Assembly (NCBI RefSeq): GCF_008329535.1
Contig: NZ_NPKR01000012.1
Coordinates: 62,001 to 126,000, forward strand
Source of the DNA: Mycolicibacterium sp. P1-18
GTDB lineage: Bacteria; Actinomycetota; Actinomycetes; Mycobacteriales; Mycobacteriaceae
DNA length: 64,000 bases
Direction of reading: 5' to 3'
Below the pieces are notes generated by a model. It ran no database searches and was not told the DNA's origin. It worked only from the letters and a program-made list of their open reading frames with translations. Position numbers and translations under genes: made by a program. Within the stretch, counting starts at the first letter, position 1. The number at the start of each line of letters is the position of its first letter. Shown here piece by piece: positions 7,224-16,177 of the stretch.

Positions 7224-8243
7224 TCGCGTGTTCCGCGGTATCTCGATCGCCGCGCCGGGGGATGACGCGATCGGGCCGTGGCCCGGTGATGCAGAAACAA
7301 CCACCGCTCGGCGGCGTGCGAGTGCTATCGCTGCACTGGCGTCACGCCGTGACTGAGTGACACGACCACGATTCACCAATCCCCGAAACCAGGAGACGTT
7401 TCCAGTCGCGGGCACTGGCACTCGGAACGGAGTGTCAGTGGACGGCGCCGATCGACGACGTAAGGCGCCCATGCTCATGGCGCGAATTGGCATGTCGAGG
7501 ACAGGGGACAGGTTGGTCCCGGCGCGCTAACTTTCCACCGCCGAGGCATGGCGAAAACCTCGCGACATCCACGTACCGGACTGCTCGCTCGCCCCCCGAT
7601 CACCCAGCGCTCAATCGGCGACGAGCGGCGCACGTTGACGGATCAATCGATCGGGTGATGCCCACGCATTTATCGGCCCGGCGGAGCTTCGCCCCGATGC
7701 GAGGGTGCTCCCGTCGGTGTCAGCCGTCGGTTTTCTTCTGCGCCTAAGATCGCGACGCAACTACCGGCGGCGCCTTAAGGTGGGCCACGCTACGCGGTGG
7801 CCTCCGGCCGGCCGGAGTGTCCGGCCGGGTCGCGCGACACGCGCGCAGGCGCCGGGCGGCAGCCCGCCGCACCAACTGAACCAGTGCCAGACTGGGAACA
7901 ATCGCGTGCGCCTGAAACCGGTCAACTGATGGCAGACACGGATGGCACGCACTGTCGATCCGGCCCCATTCTGGCCCACCGGCCAGGGCGGCCTCGGCGA
8001 GTATCGGTGTTAGCTGGTTTACCGCGGTAAACTGGTGAAGCCCATCCTTCGCACCATAAAGCCAGTTCGACAAGCCCACATTGTGCTGAGGGTGCGATTC
8101 AAGCAATTTGCCAGTGAGTGCGACGGCGCATATTTCACTCCGCGCGTGTCGCACCATCAATGCCGAGGCTCGCGCACTACGATCATGATCGACCCATCCG
8201 AAGTACCCCGCTCGTCGCGGGGGAAGCACACGGAAGGCCATTC
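7224..8243. other. Noncoding region between the two par loci
   Basis: Roughly 1 kb without a convincing gene. Two or three array-type octamers recur at 7344-7367, in the same 8-bp register as the main array. A GC-rich structured patch lies at 7783-7828: GGCCAC (7783-7788) pairs with GTGGCC (7797-7802), followed by the palindrome TCCGGCCGGCCGGA (7803-7816). The 16-bp palindrome at 8017-8032 is listed separately. An origin or transfer origin could reside here, but nothing proves it. Confidence 0.45.
8017..8032. promoter_or_regulatory. Palindrome GTTTACCGCGGTAAAC, copy 2 (candidate parS)
   Basis: A perfect 16-bp palindrome about 210 bp upstream of the second parA. Its central 14 bp are identical to the site at 5027-5040, about 3 kb away on the other side of the first par locus. 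Sequence, length and placement fit a binding site for the helix-turn-helix ParB encoded at 8957-9796. Confidence 0.6.
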
Positions 8244-8957
8244 ATGGCTGTTCACGTTGTCCTCAATCAGAAGGGCGGCGTCGGCAAGAGCACGATCGCC
8301 GTCAACCTCGCCGCCGTCACCGCCGACGTCCTCAACCGCAACGACGATCCCGAGGAAAGCTCACCCGTTCTCGCACTGTCGGTGGACCCACAGGGTTCGG
8401 CAGTGTGGTGGGCGGACCGAATCAAGGATCTGCCCTTCCACATCGCGCAGGCCCACGATGACCTCGACGGGCTGAAGAAGCTCAAGTCGCTGCCGAACAT
8501 CAAGCACGTCTACGTCGACACTCCGGGGTGGATCGACCTTAGCGGCGACGACGCCGACGACCCGCTCGGACCGGGACCATCCGGCGACGTGCTGCGCGCC
8601 GTCCTCGAGATGGCCGACCAAGTCATCGTGCCGATGGAAACCGAACCGCTCTGCTTCGATCCGACCGCTCGAACCATCAAGAGCGTCGTCCAGCCGCGCG
8701 GAATTCCCTACGTCGTGGTGATCAACAACTGGGACCCCCGGGACGGTCATCAAGACCTGGACCAGACCAAGGAATTCGTCAAGGCCAACGGGTGGCCGCT
8801 CGCCAAGACCGTCATCCGGCACTACAAACTGCACGCCCGCGCCAGTGCCGACGGACAAGTGGTCACCGAATACCCGCTCAACCGGGTGGCACTGCAGGCG
8901 CGGGAGGACTTCTTCAAGTTCGCACTCGAGCTCAACATCGGGGGAGGGGCGCACTGA
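8244..8957 (+). CDS. parA: ParA-family partition ATPase (second locus)
   Basis: ATG 8244 is chosen because GGAAGG lies about 8 nt upstream and the protein then starts directly with the P-loop: MAVHVVLNQKGGVGKST, Walker residues 10-17. The 237-residue product has SVDPQGSAVWW and the switch region VYVDTPGW. It has no N-terminal DNA-binding domain. Its stop overlaps the ATG of the following parB, so the pair is translationally coupled. It is not a copy of the first ParA: residues around the P-loop and switch differ. Confidence 0.85.
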   Translation: MAVHVVLNQKGGVGKSTIAVNLAAVTADVLNRNDDPEESSPVLALSVDPQGSAVWWADRIKDLPFHIAQAHDDLDGLKKLKSLPNIKHVYVDTPGWIDLSGDDADDPLGPGPSGDVLRAVLEMADQVIVPMETEPLCFDPTARTIKSVVQPRGIPYVVVINNWDPRDGHQDLDQTKEFVKANGWPLAKTVIRHYKLHARASADGQVVTEYPLNRVALQAREDFFKFALELNIGGGAH

Positions 8958-9796
8958 TGGCCACGGGACGGAAGACGGACCTCGCCTCCCTTGCCGCATC
9001 CGTCGGCGACAACTCGCCGGTGGAGCGCGGCGTGCCGACCGCGACCCGACCGGCTGCCCTGAGCACCCCGCTCGACGACTTGATGGCCAACCCGCGCAAC
9101 CCTCGCGATGACGTCGGAACCCTCGAGGACCTTCAGTCCATCGCCGACATGCAGCTCCAGCCTGCCGTCGCGGTGACTAAGGCGGCGTATCTGAAGCTGT
9201 ACCCAAAGGATTCGGTCACCGCCAAGTACGTCGTCGTCAACGGGTGCCGACGGCTGGCGGCGGCGCACAAGTACGGTCGCTCGGACTTGCTGGTCCACGT
9301 CAACGACGAGATCGCCCGTGATCGCATCACGCTAATCTCCGCCTCCATCGCCGAGAACGTCGACCGGCAGGACTTCGACGTCATCGAAGAGGCCAAGGCC
9401 GTCGACGCCCTCGTCGCGGAGTGCGGACGTGCCGACGAGGCCGCCAAACGGTTGAAGAAAACCCCGGGATGGGTGTCACAACGCCGCGCCCTGCTTGCAC
9501 TCGCCCCAGAACTTCAGACCGCGCTGCGGCGCGGCGAACTCGCCATTCGCGAGGCGCGTTCTCTGGCGCAAGTCCCGCTGGAACAGCAAGTCGTTCGGTG
9601 GCGAGCGTCGATGGACAAGAAGGATCACCCGGGTGAGGGGAGCGGTACCGACCAACCGCGGCCGCCGTCGCACTCGAGAGTGATCGGCAAGGCGCTCGGA
9701 CAGTTCGACGCCAAGCCTGAACTGCTCGCCGACGCCCTGCGGACTTGTCTGGGCGACGCCGGCGTCAGTCGACTCGTCGACCTCTTGGTGACTTAG
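8957..9796 (+). CDS. parB: ParB-like centromere-binding protein
   Basis: The start ATG 8957 overlaps the parA stop. The 279-residue protein carries a ParB/Sulfiredoxin-type N-terminal domain: DLMANPRNPRDD, then VVNGCRRLAAAHKYG as the conserved RR/H box, then SIAENVDRQDFDVIEEAKAV. A helix-turn-helix follows at DEAAKRLKKTPGWVSQRRAL, and a C-terminal dimerisation-like tail. ParB spreads from parS sites and stimulates ParA. The two TTTACCGCGGTAAA palindromes are the best target candidates in the window. Confidence 0.85.
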   Translation: MATGRKTDLASLAASVGDNSPVERGVPTATRPAALSTPLDDLMANPRNPRDDVGTLEDLQSIADMQLQPAVAVTKAAYLKLYPKDSVTAKYVVVNGCRRLAAAHKYGRSDLLVHVNDEIARDRITLISASIAENVDRQDFDVIEEAKAVDALVAECGRADEAAKRLKKTPGWVSQRRALLALAPELQTALRRGELAIREARSLAQVPLEQQVVRWRASMDKKDHPGEGSGTDQPRPPSHSRVIGKALGQFDAKPELLADALRTCLGDAGVSRLVDLLVT

Positions 9797-9938
9797 GGGT
9801 TCGCGACGTGTCGGGAGCGGGCGCGCGGAACTGCGGCCGAGGACCGTTCCCACAGCCGTCACAGTGACGTATCGACCCTTGACGGCCTGACGTCGCACCG
9901 CCACTCTCGAAAGTTGGTCAGCCGGTGCATGTTGGGCC

Positions 9939-10706
9939 TCACACCGGCGGAGGTGCGGGCGCGGCGCCCAGTCCGGCGAACTGTGCGCGCAGTCGCTCGA
10001 CGCGCTGCAACGTCGCGTGCACCGCACACGGTCGTGAGCTGTCCAGCCCGAGCATGAACGGTGACGTGCGCACTTCAGCCGCGGCCAGTCCGATGATCAC
10101 CATGGTGGCCGGGTTCAAGACCATCGCCCGGCCGTCGACGGCCAACTCATCCAGCCATTCGCGGTCCTCGTCCGCCAGGCCCAGGCGCTCCGCTGCCGCC
10201 AGCAGATCGCAGATGACCCGGTTGAGCTCGCCGCGGTGGGCATCGAGCCAGGCATCTTCGACAGGTCGTCGCTCCTGCGTTTGCCGTTCGGCCTGTCGTG
10301 CGGCGCGAGAGATCTTCTCGTCAGGCCGGTCATAGCGCAGTAGCGCCTCGAGCCGGTCGATGCGGTCGATCACCCCTTGCTTGCCGACACCCACTTGCAC
10401 GCCGATCTGAGTGAGGAACAGTCCGCGGTCTCGGCCCGCCGTCAGGAAGTGCAGTTCGCGGCGCCGGTCCTCCCACCACAACCAGTTGTTGAGGGTGAGG
10501 GCGTCGCATACGTCGGCTTGCAGAACCCATCGCGGAATCGTCGGACCACTGTATTTCTGCAGGTAGTCGAGCACTTCGCGGGGGTCGGAGTCCGGTGCGT
10601 CCGGCAGGTGATGTCGGGAAGGATCGTCGACCTTCAACCGTCGTTTGGCGATGATCAGGATGGCGCGTGACATCTCGCTGCGGTGAACGCGGGGGCGGAT
10701 TGCCAC
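9939..10706 (-). CDS. Plasmid protein of unknown function with HTH-like segment
   Basis: 255 residues, convergent with parB. Residues about 98-120 (LTQIGVQVGVGKQGVIDRID) resemble a helix-turn-helix, followed by a charged helical stretch (SRAARQAERQTQERRPVEDAW) and a hydrophobic segment PATMVIIGLAAAEV. The GTG at 10706 follows a TCAGT-N5-ACTGA inverted repeat closely and could be a leaderless start; ATG 10673 is the alternative. I do not recognise the family. Context suggests regulation or plasmid maintenance. Confidence 0.5.
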   Translation of the reverse strand: MAIRPRVHRSEMSRAILIIAKRRLKVDDPSRHHLPDAPDSDPREVLDYLQKYSGPTIPRWVLQADVCDALTLNNWLWWEDRRRELHFLTAGRDRGLFLTQIGVQVGVGKQGVIDRIDRLEALLRYDRPDEKISRAARQAERQTQERRPVEDAWLDAHRGELNRVICDLLAAAERLGLADEDREWLDELAVDGRAMVLNPATMVIIGLAAAEVRTSPFMLGLDSSRPCAVHATLQRVERLRAQFAGLGAAPAPPPV

Positions 10707-10823
10707 GGGGTCAGTATTTCACTGACGGATGATCACGGAGCGGCAACGCTCCGGTGACGGTTCGTATCCAATCATGACCGACGGCCGATCCGCTGGTCGA
10801 CCGCGGACGTCCAGTCCGGAGCG

Positions 10824-11381
10824 CTACAACTGGTCGGTCAGTTCGCCCAAGTGGCCGGGAGTCATGAACTGCAGCAGCGCGTCGGAGTAGAGGCGCGCGA
10901 CGGACCGATACTTGTCGGACGAGTCGGCCTTCAACTGATCTGCTTCCAGCAGTTCCTGTTGGGCGGCGATCAGCAGCCGGTTGGCTTCGGCCAACGAGAT
11001 GACCTGCGCACGAAGATCTTCCAGTCGCGAATCCGGGGGAGTGGGTACCGTCCCCGTCTCCGGCGGTAGCTCGTCGGCGTAGACGTACCACCGCAGCCGC
11101 TCGGGCCTCGGCATGGCCCCACCACGGATCTCGCCGTTGGTGATGGCCCGTATCAGCGTGCGCGGATCCTTCCCCAACCGCGTGGCCGCCTCCTTCAACG
11201 ACACGACGAGACCACCCGGGGTGGTCTCCACGCCGGGCGGCGGTTGCTTGGGCGGTGTCATCGTCGGTCGATACGACTGCGAAGGGTCGCGTTCCTCCTT
11301 TAAGGACACTGTGCTGCTAGATAGGGACATATTAGCGACATGCCGACGAATACCGCGTCCGATGCGCCTATTTAAGAGCAT
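10824..11381 (-). CDS. HTH/excisionase-like protein with coiled coil
   Basis: Up to 185 residues. The segment LVVSLKEAATRLGKDPRTL then RAITNGEIRGG and RWYVYADEL is the winged-helix pattern of MerR/Xis-type domains, in which a helix-turn-helix precedes a basic wing. It is followed by a long predicted coiled coil (DLRAQVISLAEANRLLIAAQ onward). The start is uncertain: ATG 11381, ATG 11330 or ATG 11261 are all possible, and the last begins just before the conserved part. It may be a plasmid regulator. Confidence 0.55.
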   Translation of the reverse strand: MLLNRRIGRGIRRHVANMSLSSSTVSLKEERDPSQSYRPTMTPPKQPPPGVETTPGGLVVSLKEAATRLGKDPRTLIRAITNGEIRGGAMPRPERLRWYVYADELPPETGTVPTPPDSRLEDLRAQVISLAEANRLLIAAQQELLEADQLKADSSDKYRSVARLYSDALLQFMTPGHLGELTDQL

Positions 11382-11455
11382 TGGTGTCGTAAACTAACGG
11401 CATCGCGAAGACGGTCGGCGTCAGCGGGCGTTGTTCAACACCACGAGGAGCGGGC

Positions 11456-11623
11456 ATGGCCAAAGATCAGAGGTCGGAGAGTCGGCAACTCACCGAGTTC
11501 GTTGGCGTCCGCTTCGCCACCGACGATCTCGACGAACTGCGCGCCGAAGCCTCCCGCCGAGGAATTACCGTGCCGCGACTGCTGCGCGAAATCACGCTGA
11601 GCAGTCTGCGCCAAGCCTCGTAA
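11456..11623 (+). CDS. 55-residue ribbon-helix-helix-like protein
   Basis: ATG 11456 has GAGGAG 6 nt upstream. The peptide begins MAKDQRSESRQLTEF and contains the strand-helix-helix pattern VGVRFATDDLDEL, RAEASRRGITVPRLLREITL. That is the Arc/MetJ-like layout also found in plasmid antitoxins and mobilisation accessory proteins. It is divergent from the HTH gene to its left and convergent with the DUF2637 gene. Codon use and ribosome binding site support a real gene. Function is not determined. Confidence 0.6.
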   Translation: MAKDQRSESRQLTEFVGVRFATDDLDELRAEASRRGITVPRLLREITLSSLRQAS

Positions 11624-11644
11624 ATTCCGCCGAGGCGCCACGGG

Positions 11645-12412
11645 TCACGTCAGCTCTGCCGCTCGCGCCAGAATTCGGCCCACCGTGCTGTGATGCACGT
11701 CCAGCCGGCGTCCGATGGTGCTCGGCGCCGTGCCGGCCTCGTGCTCGGCGAGCACGAGTGCCACGACGTCGACGTCCTTCTGCGTCACGCCTGCATCGAT
11801 GAGCTGACGCGCCGTGGGATGCCACCGCGTGACAATGCTGACGTCGGTCGACGAACCGTGCACGTCGTCCGCGTCGGCTGACGCATCGGCGTCGACCGAG
11901 ACGAGGGCACCGTCCTCTGATGAATCACGATGCACGACAATGGTATTCGCCTCACCGACATCAACCGTGGGTGACAGAGGAATGCGCCGCGACGCGCCGG
12001 TGATCACCAACAGCGCCAAGGTGGACTGCGCAATGGACAGGTCGATCGCGCACGGCCACAGCCACGCACGTTCGGAGCGCATGCCCGCCATCTCGGCCAG
12101 GCCGGAGAGTGCGTCGAAGGACAAGACGAAGGCGCAGCCGGCCAGAGAGACCGTCGTCAGCAGAGCGCACCAGTACATGCGATTGGTCTGGTTCGCCCGG
12201 ACCAGGACGGCGACCGAATGAGTCGAGCCGAGCAAGACCACCGGTGGCACCACCGACGCGGCCGCCGCCAACACGCCGGCCCCCGCAGGCGCGGTCAGGA
12301 GGGCGTACGCCACGTTGCCGCCAACCGAGGCGGAAGCGGCCAGGATGAGCCACGCCCACAGAAAGCGCGCCGCGCGGCGCACGGATTGCACAGGCGGCGC
12401 TGGCGCCGTCAT
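11645..12412 (-). CDS. DUF2637/SpdB-type plasmid-spread membrane protein
   Basis: ATG 12412 is preceded by GGAGGAGGG, so the longer reading to 12451 is rejected. The 255-residue protein has four hydrophobic segments in the first half (for example FLWAWLILAASASVGGNVAY and AWLWPCAIDLSIAQSTLALL), the arrangement of DUF2637 proteins common on actinobacterial conjugative plasmids. A linker rich in Asp/Ser/Val leads to a C-terminal helix-turn-helix (TAPSTIGRRLDVHHSTVGRI). SpdB-like proteins are associated with plasmid spread within mycelium or between cells. Confidence 0.7.
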   Translation of the reverse strand: MTAPAPPVQSVRRAARFLWAWLILAASASVGGNVAYALLTAPAGAGVLAAAASVVPPVVLLGSTHSVAVLVRANQTNRMYWCALLTTVSLAGCAFVLSFDALSGLAEMAGMRSERAWLWPCAIDLSIAQSTLALLVITGASRRIPLSPTVDVGEANTIVVHRDSSEDGALVSVDADASADADDVHGSSTDVSIVTRWHPTARQLIDAGVTQKDVDVVALVLAEHEAGTAPSTIGRRLDVHHSTVGRILARAAELT

Positions 12413-12583
12413 GGCAGCCCTCCTCCCACACACGTGACGCGAATGGTTCATCCGTCGGGGCGACGATCGAGTTCTCTACGAGCCTATTGCCGCCTCGCGA
12501 GCGGTGCCGCAGAACTTCGCCCGTCTCTAGTCGAGGTGGGCGACCGGAAAGGACGCAGAAAGATCAGTTCCGGTATGGACCAC

Positions 12584-13753
12584 TTACCGTGGGTTGCAGT
12601 TGGAGCCCCCCACCGCGGCAAGCCGCGGGTTCACCCGACATCTCACAGTGTTGCCACCGGCACGACGCGCGTCGGCCATCGCCGCGGTGGCCAAGGCAAC
12701 GATCTCGTCGAGCACGTCGACGGCGGAACACCGTCGAAGAGGTGACAGGGGAGTGGACACGACACCGGCGCTCACCGTCAGCCGCGATGCCGAGTGCGCC
12801 ATCGCGTTGCGCACGTTCCCCATCAGGGACGTGACACCGGAAGTGGACACGACGTCGGCGACGAGGAATTCCGAATCGGATCGATGGGCCACCAACACGT
12901 TACGGCCCACATGATCGCGTAGCGCGGTGCCGACGGCGACTCGCGCGCGCAACCCGCCGAGGGGTCCCGTCATGCCGGTCACCACGGAGTAGCCGTCGAT
13001 GTCGAGCACGGCGACGACGAGGTGACGATTCGCGCCGGCGTCACGCGTCGCCAACACCTTCGCCACTTCGACGCGGAATTCGACGTCGGTGAGAAGTCCA
13101 GAGACCCGGTGTACGCCGTCGCGCTCGTCGAGGTGCAGGACCGACCGCCTCGCCATCTCGCTGGCGACGGCGACGACCAAGTTCACCCCGCCGATCACGA
13201 GCGCGCTGCCGAGCGCAAAATGCGGGTCAGCCGCGCCGCCCCGCAGCGCAGCGTCCACGATCGCCGCGGCAATCACCATCCAGGTAACCAACAGAAGGCG
13301 GCCGCCGTGAAAACACGTCGCGTACGCGGTCAAGAGCGCAGAGGCCATCACCACTGCCGGCACTTCGCCACCGGGATCTGTCGGCACCACGACCATCACA
13401 ACCGTGCAAGCAGTCGCCGCCACAACGAATCCCACCGACGTCGCAGCGGTGGGCCACCGGTGGCGAAGCCAACGCGTTGCCATGAGGAGACATCCGGCCG
13501 CGGCCGCCAACGCGAGAGTCCGACTCGCTCGGCCTTGCGGCCCAACGGGACTGACCCCCATGATCAAGAGATTCAGGCCAAGGCCGGTGCAGATCAAGGC
13601 GATGATGCGGCGAACGCCGACCTGCGTTCCGCGGTACTCCAGGATCTTGATCAAACGGCGGCGGTCGTCGGCTGGCCTACGGCCCGACGTCCACCGCGGG
13701 GCTGACCACCTCGGGGCTGACCACCTCGGCGAACCTGCACGGAAGTGCCACAT
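12584..13753 (-). CDS. Membrane protein with degenerate GGDEF-like domain
   Basis: A hydrophobic N-terminal half (about six segments, such as IIALICTGLGLNLLIMGV and AAATSVGFVV-type stretches) is followed by a diguanylate-cyclase-like domain: LHLDERDGVHRVSGLLTDVE, VVAVLDIDGYSVVTG and LVAHRSDSEFLVAD. The catalytic GG(D/E)EF signature is replaced by RSDSEF, so cyclase activity is doubtful. The first 20 residues contain a duplicated APRWS motif coded by a tandem repeat. The start is uncertain and may lie downstream. It may act as a sensor or GTP-binding module. Confidence 0.55.
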   Translation of the reverse strand: MWHFRAGSPRWSAPRWSAPRWTSGRRPADDRRRLIKILEYRGTQVGVRRIIALICTGLGLNLLIMGVSPVGPQGRASRTLALAAAAGCLLMATRWLRHRWPTAATSVGFVVAATACTVVMVVVPTDPGGEVPAVVMASALLTAYATCFHGGRLLLVTWMVIAAAIVDAALRGGAADPHFALGSALVIGGVNLVVAVASEMARRSVLHLDERDGVHRVSGLLTDVEFRVEVAKVLATRDAGANRHLVVAVLDIDGYSVVTGMTGPLGGLRARVAVGTALRDHVGRNVLVAHRSDSEFLVADVVSTSGVTSLMGNVRNAMAHSASRLTVSAGVVSTPLSPLRRCSAVDVLDEIVALATAAMADARRAGGNTVRCRVNPRLAAVGGSNCNPR

Positions 13754-14271
13754 CGAGCACGCCTCCTCACCAGCCAGGGGAATGAGACGTTACCAACGTG
13801 GCTATTTCCTGCGCTGCCGACGAGTGAGATGTTGTGGTTCCGAAACATTCTGCCGGGCGACGACTTGCATGCACGGTCGAGAGAGGACGCTACATTCACC
13901 GTCGAAGCAATCCGACGTTTCGCTTGGACGGAGGGTCGCCGGCGTAGCCGAGAACGCTGGCCGTTCACGGCGTCGATGAATTCCCCACGAGCCGAGATGC
14001 CGGTGACGTAGATACCGATGCCCACGGGCACGTCCAGCTGCGACTGCGTGGAGATGGTCTCCAGGTGACTGCCCGGCTGCGCAGAAGTCTCGGATCCCGA
14101 CTCGCAGATATCTGGATCCGAGCACCGGTCGTCATCTCGTGGGAACCGAAAACTATTGCAGGAGGGTACCGGTACCAATTTTATGATTTCGATCATGACC
14201 AATACGCACCCGCTTCAGATCCGAATCCTCCACGCCGGTCGCATGGGACATCTTCGCGAAGGCGAGGTGTT
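13754..14271. other. Noncoding or unresolved region
   Basis: About 520 bp between the GGDEF-like gene and the next plus-strand gene. A minus-strand frame (13651-14202) contains a fairly protein-like stretch, SQLDVPVGIGIYVTGISARG, but its start and end overlap the GGDEF gene and codon quality is mixed, so it is not called. The palindrome GGTACCGGTACC lies at 14166-14177, just upstream of an AT-rich patch, and may belong to the promoter of the following gene. Confidence 0.35.
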
Positions 14272-14733
14272 ATGACCCGTTGCGACCCTGCGAAGACTTC
14301 AGCAGTGGTCACCACCATCCGAGCCAGTGCGGAACGCGTCCGGGCCTACGGTGGCGCTGGAGCGGGCCGAGGATTGGTCGTCAGCACACCGCTCAGGTTG
14401 CACGTCATAGCCGCACTCCTGGAGTCGGAGATGCGAGGGTGGGCCCACGTCGACGAGACGGCGGCCGCGTCCTTCACCGACACCGTTGCACACCCCTTAC
14501 CGGCGCGGAGGATCGTCGGCTTTCCCGGGCTGCGCGTCGTCGCGACGATCGTCGCGCCTCGCGCGATGAGTGCCGACGTTCAGGTGACCGAGCTGTTGGC
14601 GATCGTCGCACGGCTCCATTCCGCCGTCGACGACCTCCAGTCGGCGCTCGACACCCGAGCCGCCGAGCACTACGGCAAGCTCATCAGCGCACAAATCAAC
14701 GGCATCAAGGCGTTTGCCGCAGCCATCGCCTGA
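14272..14733 (+). CDS. Hypothetical protein
   Basis: ATG 14272 follows GAAGGCGAGG and is preferred over an upstream start. The 153-residue product has no motif I recognise. It has an alternating alpha/beta pattern (RLHVIAALLESEMRGWAHVD, RIVGFPGLRVVATIV) and ends in a helical region (ARLHSAVDDLQSALDTRAAE). It stands alone between plasmid-backbone genes. Coding quality is reasonable but function is unknown. Confidence 0.45.
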   Translation: MTRCDPAKTSAVVTTIRASAERVRAYGGAGAGRGLVVSTPLRLHVIAALLESEMRGWAHVDETAAASFTDTVAHPLPARRIVGFPGLRVVATIVAPRAMSADVQVTELLAIVARLHSAVDDLQSALDTRAAEHYGKLISAQINGIKAFAAAIA

Positions 14734-14869
14734 GAAGCCGACCCCATGCGGACGCGGTCACGCCTCGACGGTTATAGGTGCGAACTTCGATAATGGACAC
14801 CATGACGTCCCTCGTTCGCCGACGGCCGTACGCCGCTTGGAGGCCGCGGCTGTCCCCGTCACGGTCGCG

Positions 14870-15523
14870 ATGACGACGCGAGGCGATCGATGGGAGGCCG
14901 CCTTCCAGGTGCTGCGCGACTACGTAGCCGCACACGGCGACGCACGCGTGCCCTACACGGCGGTCGTCAACGGCTTCGATCTGGGCCACTGGGTCTCCGC
15001 GCAGCGCACCATGCACGCCCGTGGGCGCTTGGACGACGAACGGCGGTGCCGACTGGAAGCCACCCCGGGCTGGGTGTGGAGGGCCCGGGAAGACCGATGG
15101 CAGAGGGGCTTCGACCTCCTTCAGGACTACATCGCGGTCCGCGGCGACGCGGTGGTACCACTCTCCGCCGAACGGGATGGCGTCAAACTAGGCGAATGGG
15201 TGCACAACCAACGCTGTGCGTTCAAACGGGGGGACCTGCGTGCCGACCGCGAACGGGCGCTCGCCGGTCTGCCGGGCTGGTCGTGGGCGCCATTCGAGGA
15301 CAGATGGGAAGAGCAATTCGGTCGGCTGGAGGCCTACACCAAACGCCACGGCCGGATTCCGAAGCCGTCCGGCACTGGCGAGTGCGCGCTTGGCGCCTGG
15401 GTCGATGCGCAACGACGAAACCATGCGATGGGTATTTTGACTGCTGGCCGTCGCGAACGGCTCCAAGGTTTGCCCGGCTGGACGTGGACTCGTGAGTCGC
15501 CCGTTACCGGTGAATTGGGCTAA
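14870..15523 (+). CDS. Protein of three tandem helicase-associated (HA) domains
   Basis: Starting at ATG 14870 the protein is 217 residues and consists of three repeats of about 66 residues. Each has the pattern RWxxxFxxLxxYxxxxGDAxVP, then LGxWVxxQR, then a turn ending LxxLPGWxW. Examples are RWEAAFQVLRDYVAAHGDAR, then RWQRGFDLLQDYIAVRGDAV, then RWEEQFGRLEAYTKRHGRIP. This is the HA domain (PF03457), usually found C-terminal to large helicases; here no helicase is attached. A nucleic-acid-binding role is plausible but unproven. Confidence 0.65.
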   Translation: MTTRGDRWEAAFQVLRDYVAAHGDARVPYTAVVNGFDLGHWVSAQRTMHARGRLDDERRCRLEATPGWVWRAREDRWQRGFDLLQDYIAVRGDAVVPLSAERDGVKLGEWVHNQRCAFKRGDLRADRERALAGLPGWSWAPFEDRWEEQFGRLEAYTKRHGRIPKPSGTGECALGAWVDAQRRNHAMGILTAGRRERLQGLPGWTWTRESPVTGELG

Positions 15524-15718
15524 GTCCACCGGCGGTCCGAGCACGATTCGGGTCGCAGTGCGACATGACGTCTACACCACCCTGTCGGGCGCCGCGGGAC
15601 CCGCCCGCACCAATACGACAGCGGCTCTGCGCAACTCAACGTGAACCGTGCCCAATGGCGTCGGTCGACGCGGCATTGATGCTATCCCGGGCTCACCCGG
15701 TCAACTACTGTCGTCGTA

Positions 15719-16021
15719 ATGACGCACGCAGCTCCGGAAGGCCGGCCCGAGCTCCGCGTCGTCCAGAGCTGGCCCGAGGTCGAACCCGTCTACACGATTA
15801 AAGACGTCGCGAGCGCCTGCGGACTCCCGCAGCCGGTGATCGCGCAGGTCGTCCCGCGGACTTGGACCGACACCGGCTGGATGTACACCGGCGCCCAAAT
15901 TCGCGCGGCCATCGACATTGCGCAGCAGATGCGCAGGGCTGCGGCGATGCCTGAGGCGCACAGTCGGGAAACCCGACCTCCCGCCGACTGGCCAGGTGAG
16001 TGGCCAGCTCGTCCGCTGTAA
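15719..16021 (+). CDS. Small HTH-like protein
   Basis: 100 residues. The centre, VYTIKDVASACGLPQPVIAQ then VVPRTWTDTGWMYTGAQIRA, resembles a MerR-type helix-turn-helix followed by a wing. The flanks are Pro-rich. The start ATG 15719 sits just after an AT-containing segment, with no strong ribosome binding site. It is probably a plasmid regulator; this is a weak assignment. Confidence 0.45.
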   Translation: MTHAAPEGRPELRVVQSWPEVEPVYTIKDVASACGLPQPVIAQVVPRTWTDTGWMYTGAQIRAAIDIAQQMRRAAAMPEAHSRETRPPADWPGEWPARPL

Positions 16022-16177
16022 TTCAAGTAGTGCCCCGGCGATTCGTTCTCTTGCCGGGTGGTGACCCATTGCGCGACGTCACGTGGACGAGCAGCTCGGG
16101 ATGGACGGGCACTCATCGCCGAACGCGTCCGCTCGACAGCTCGAGGTTGTCTACCGCCAGCCCAATAGGCCGGTCGC

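Noticed and set aside
13651..14202. Minus-strand frame of 183 codons upstream of the GGDEF-like gene
   Set aside because: Part of it looks protein-like, but it overlaps the GGDEF-like gene by 100 bp, has no ribosome binding site, and its C-terminus is Arg/Gly low complexity.
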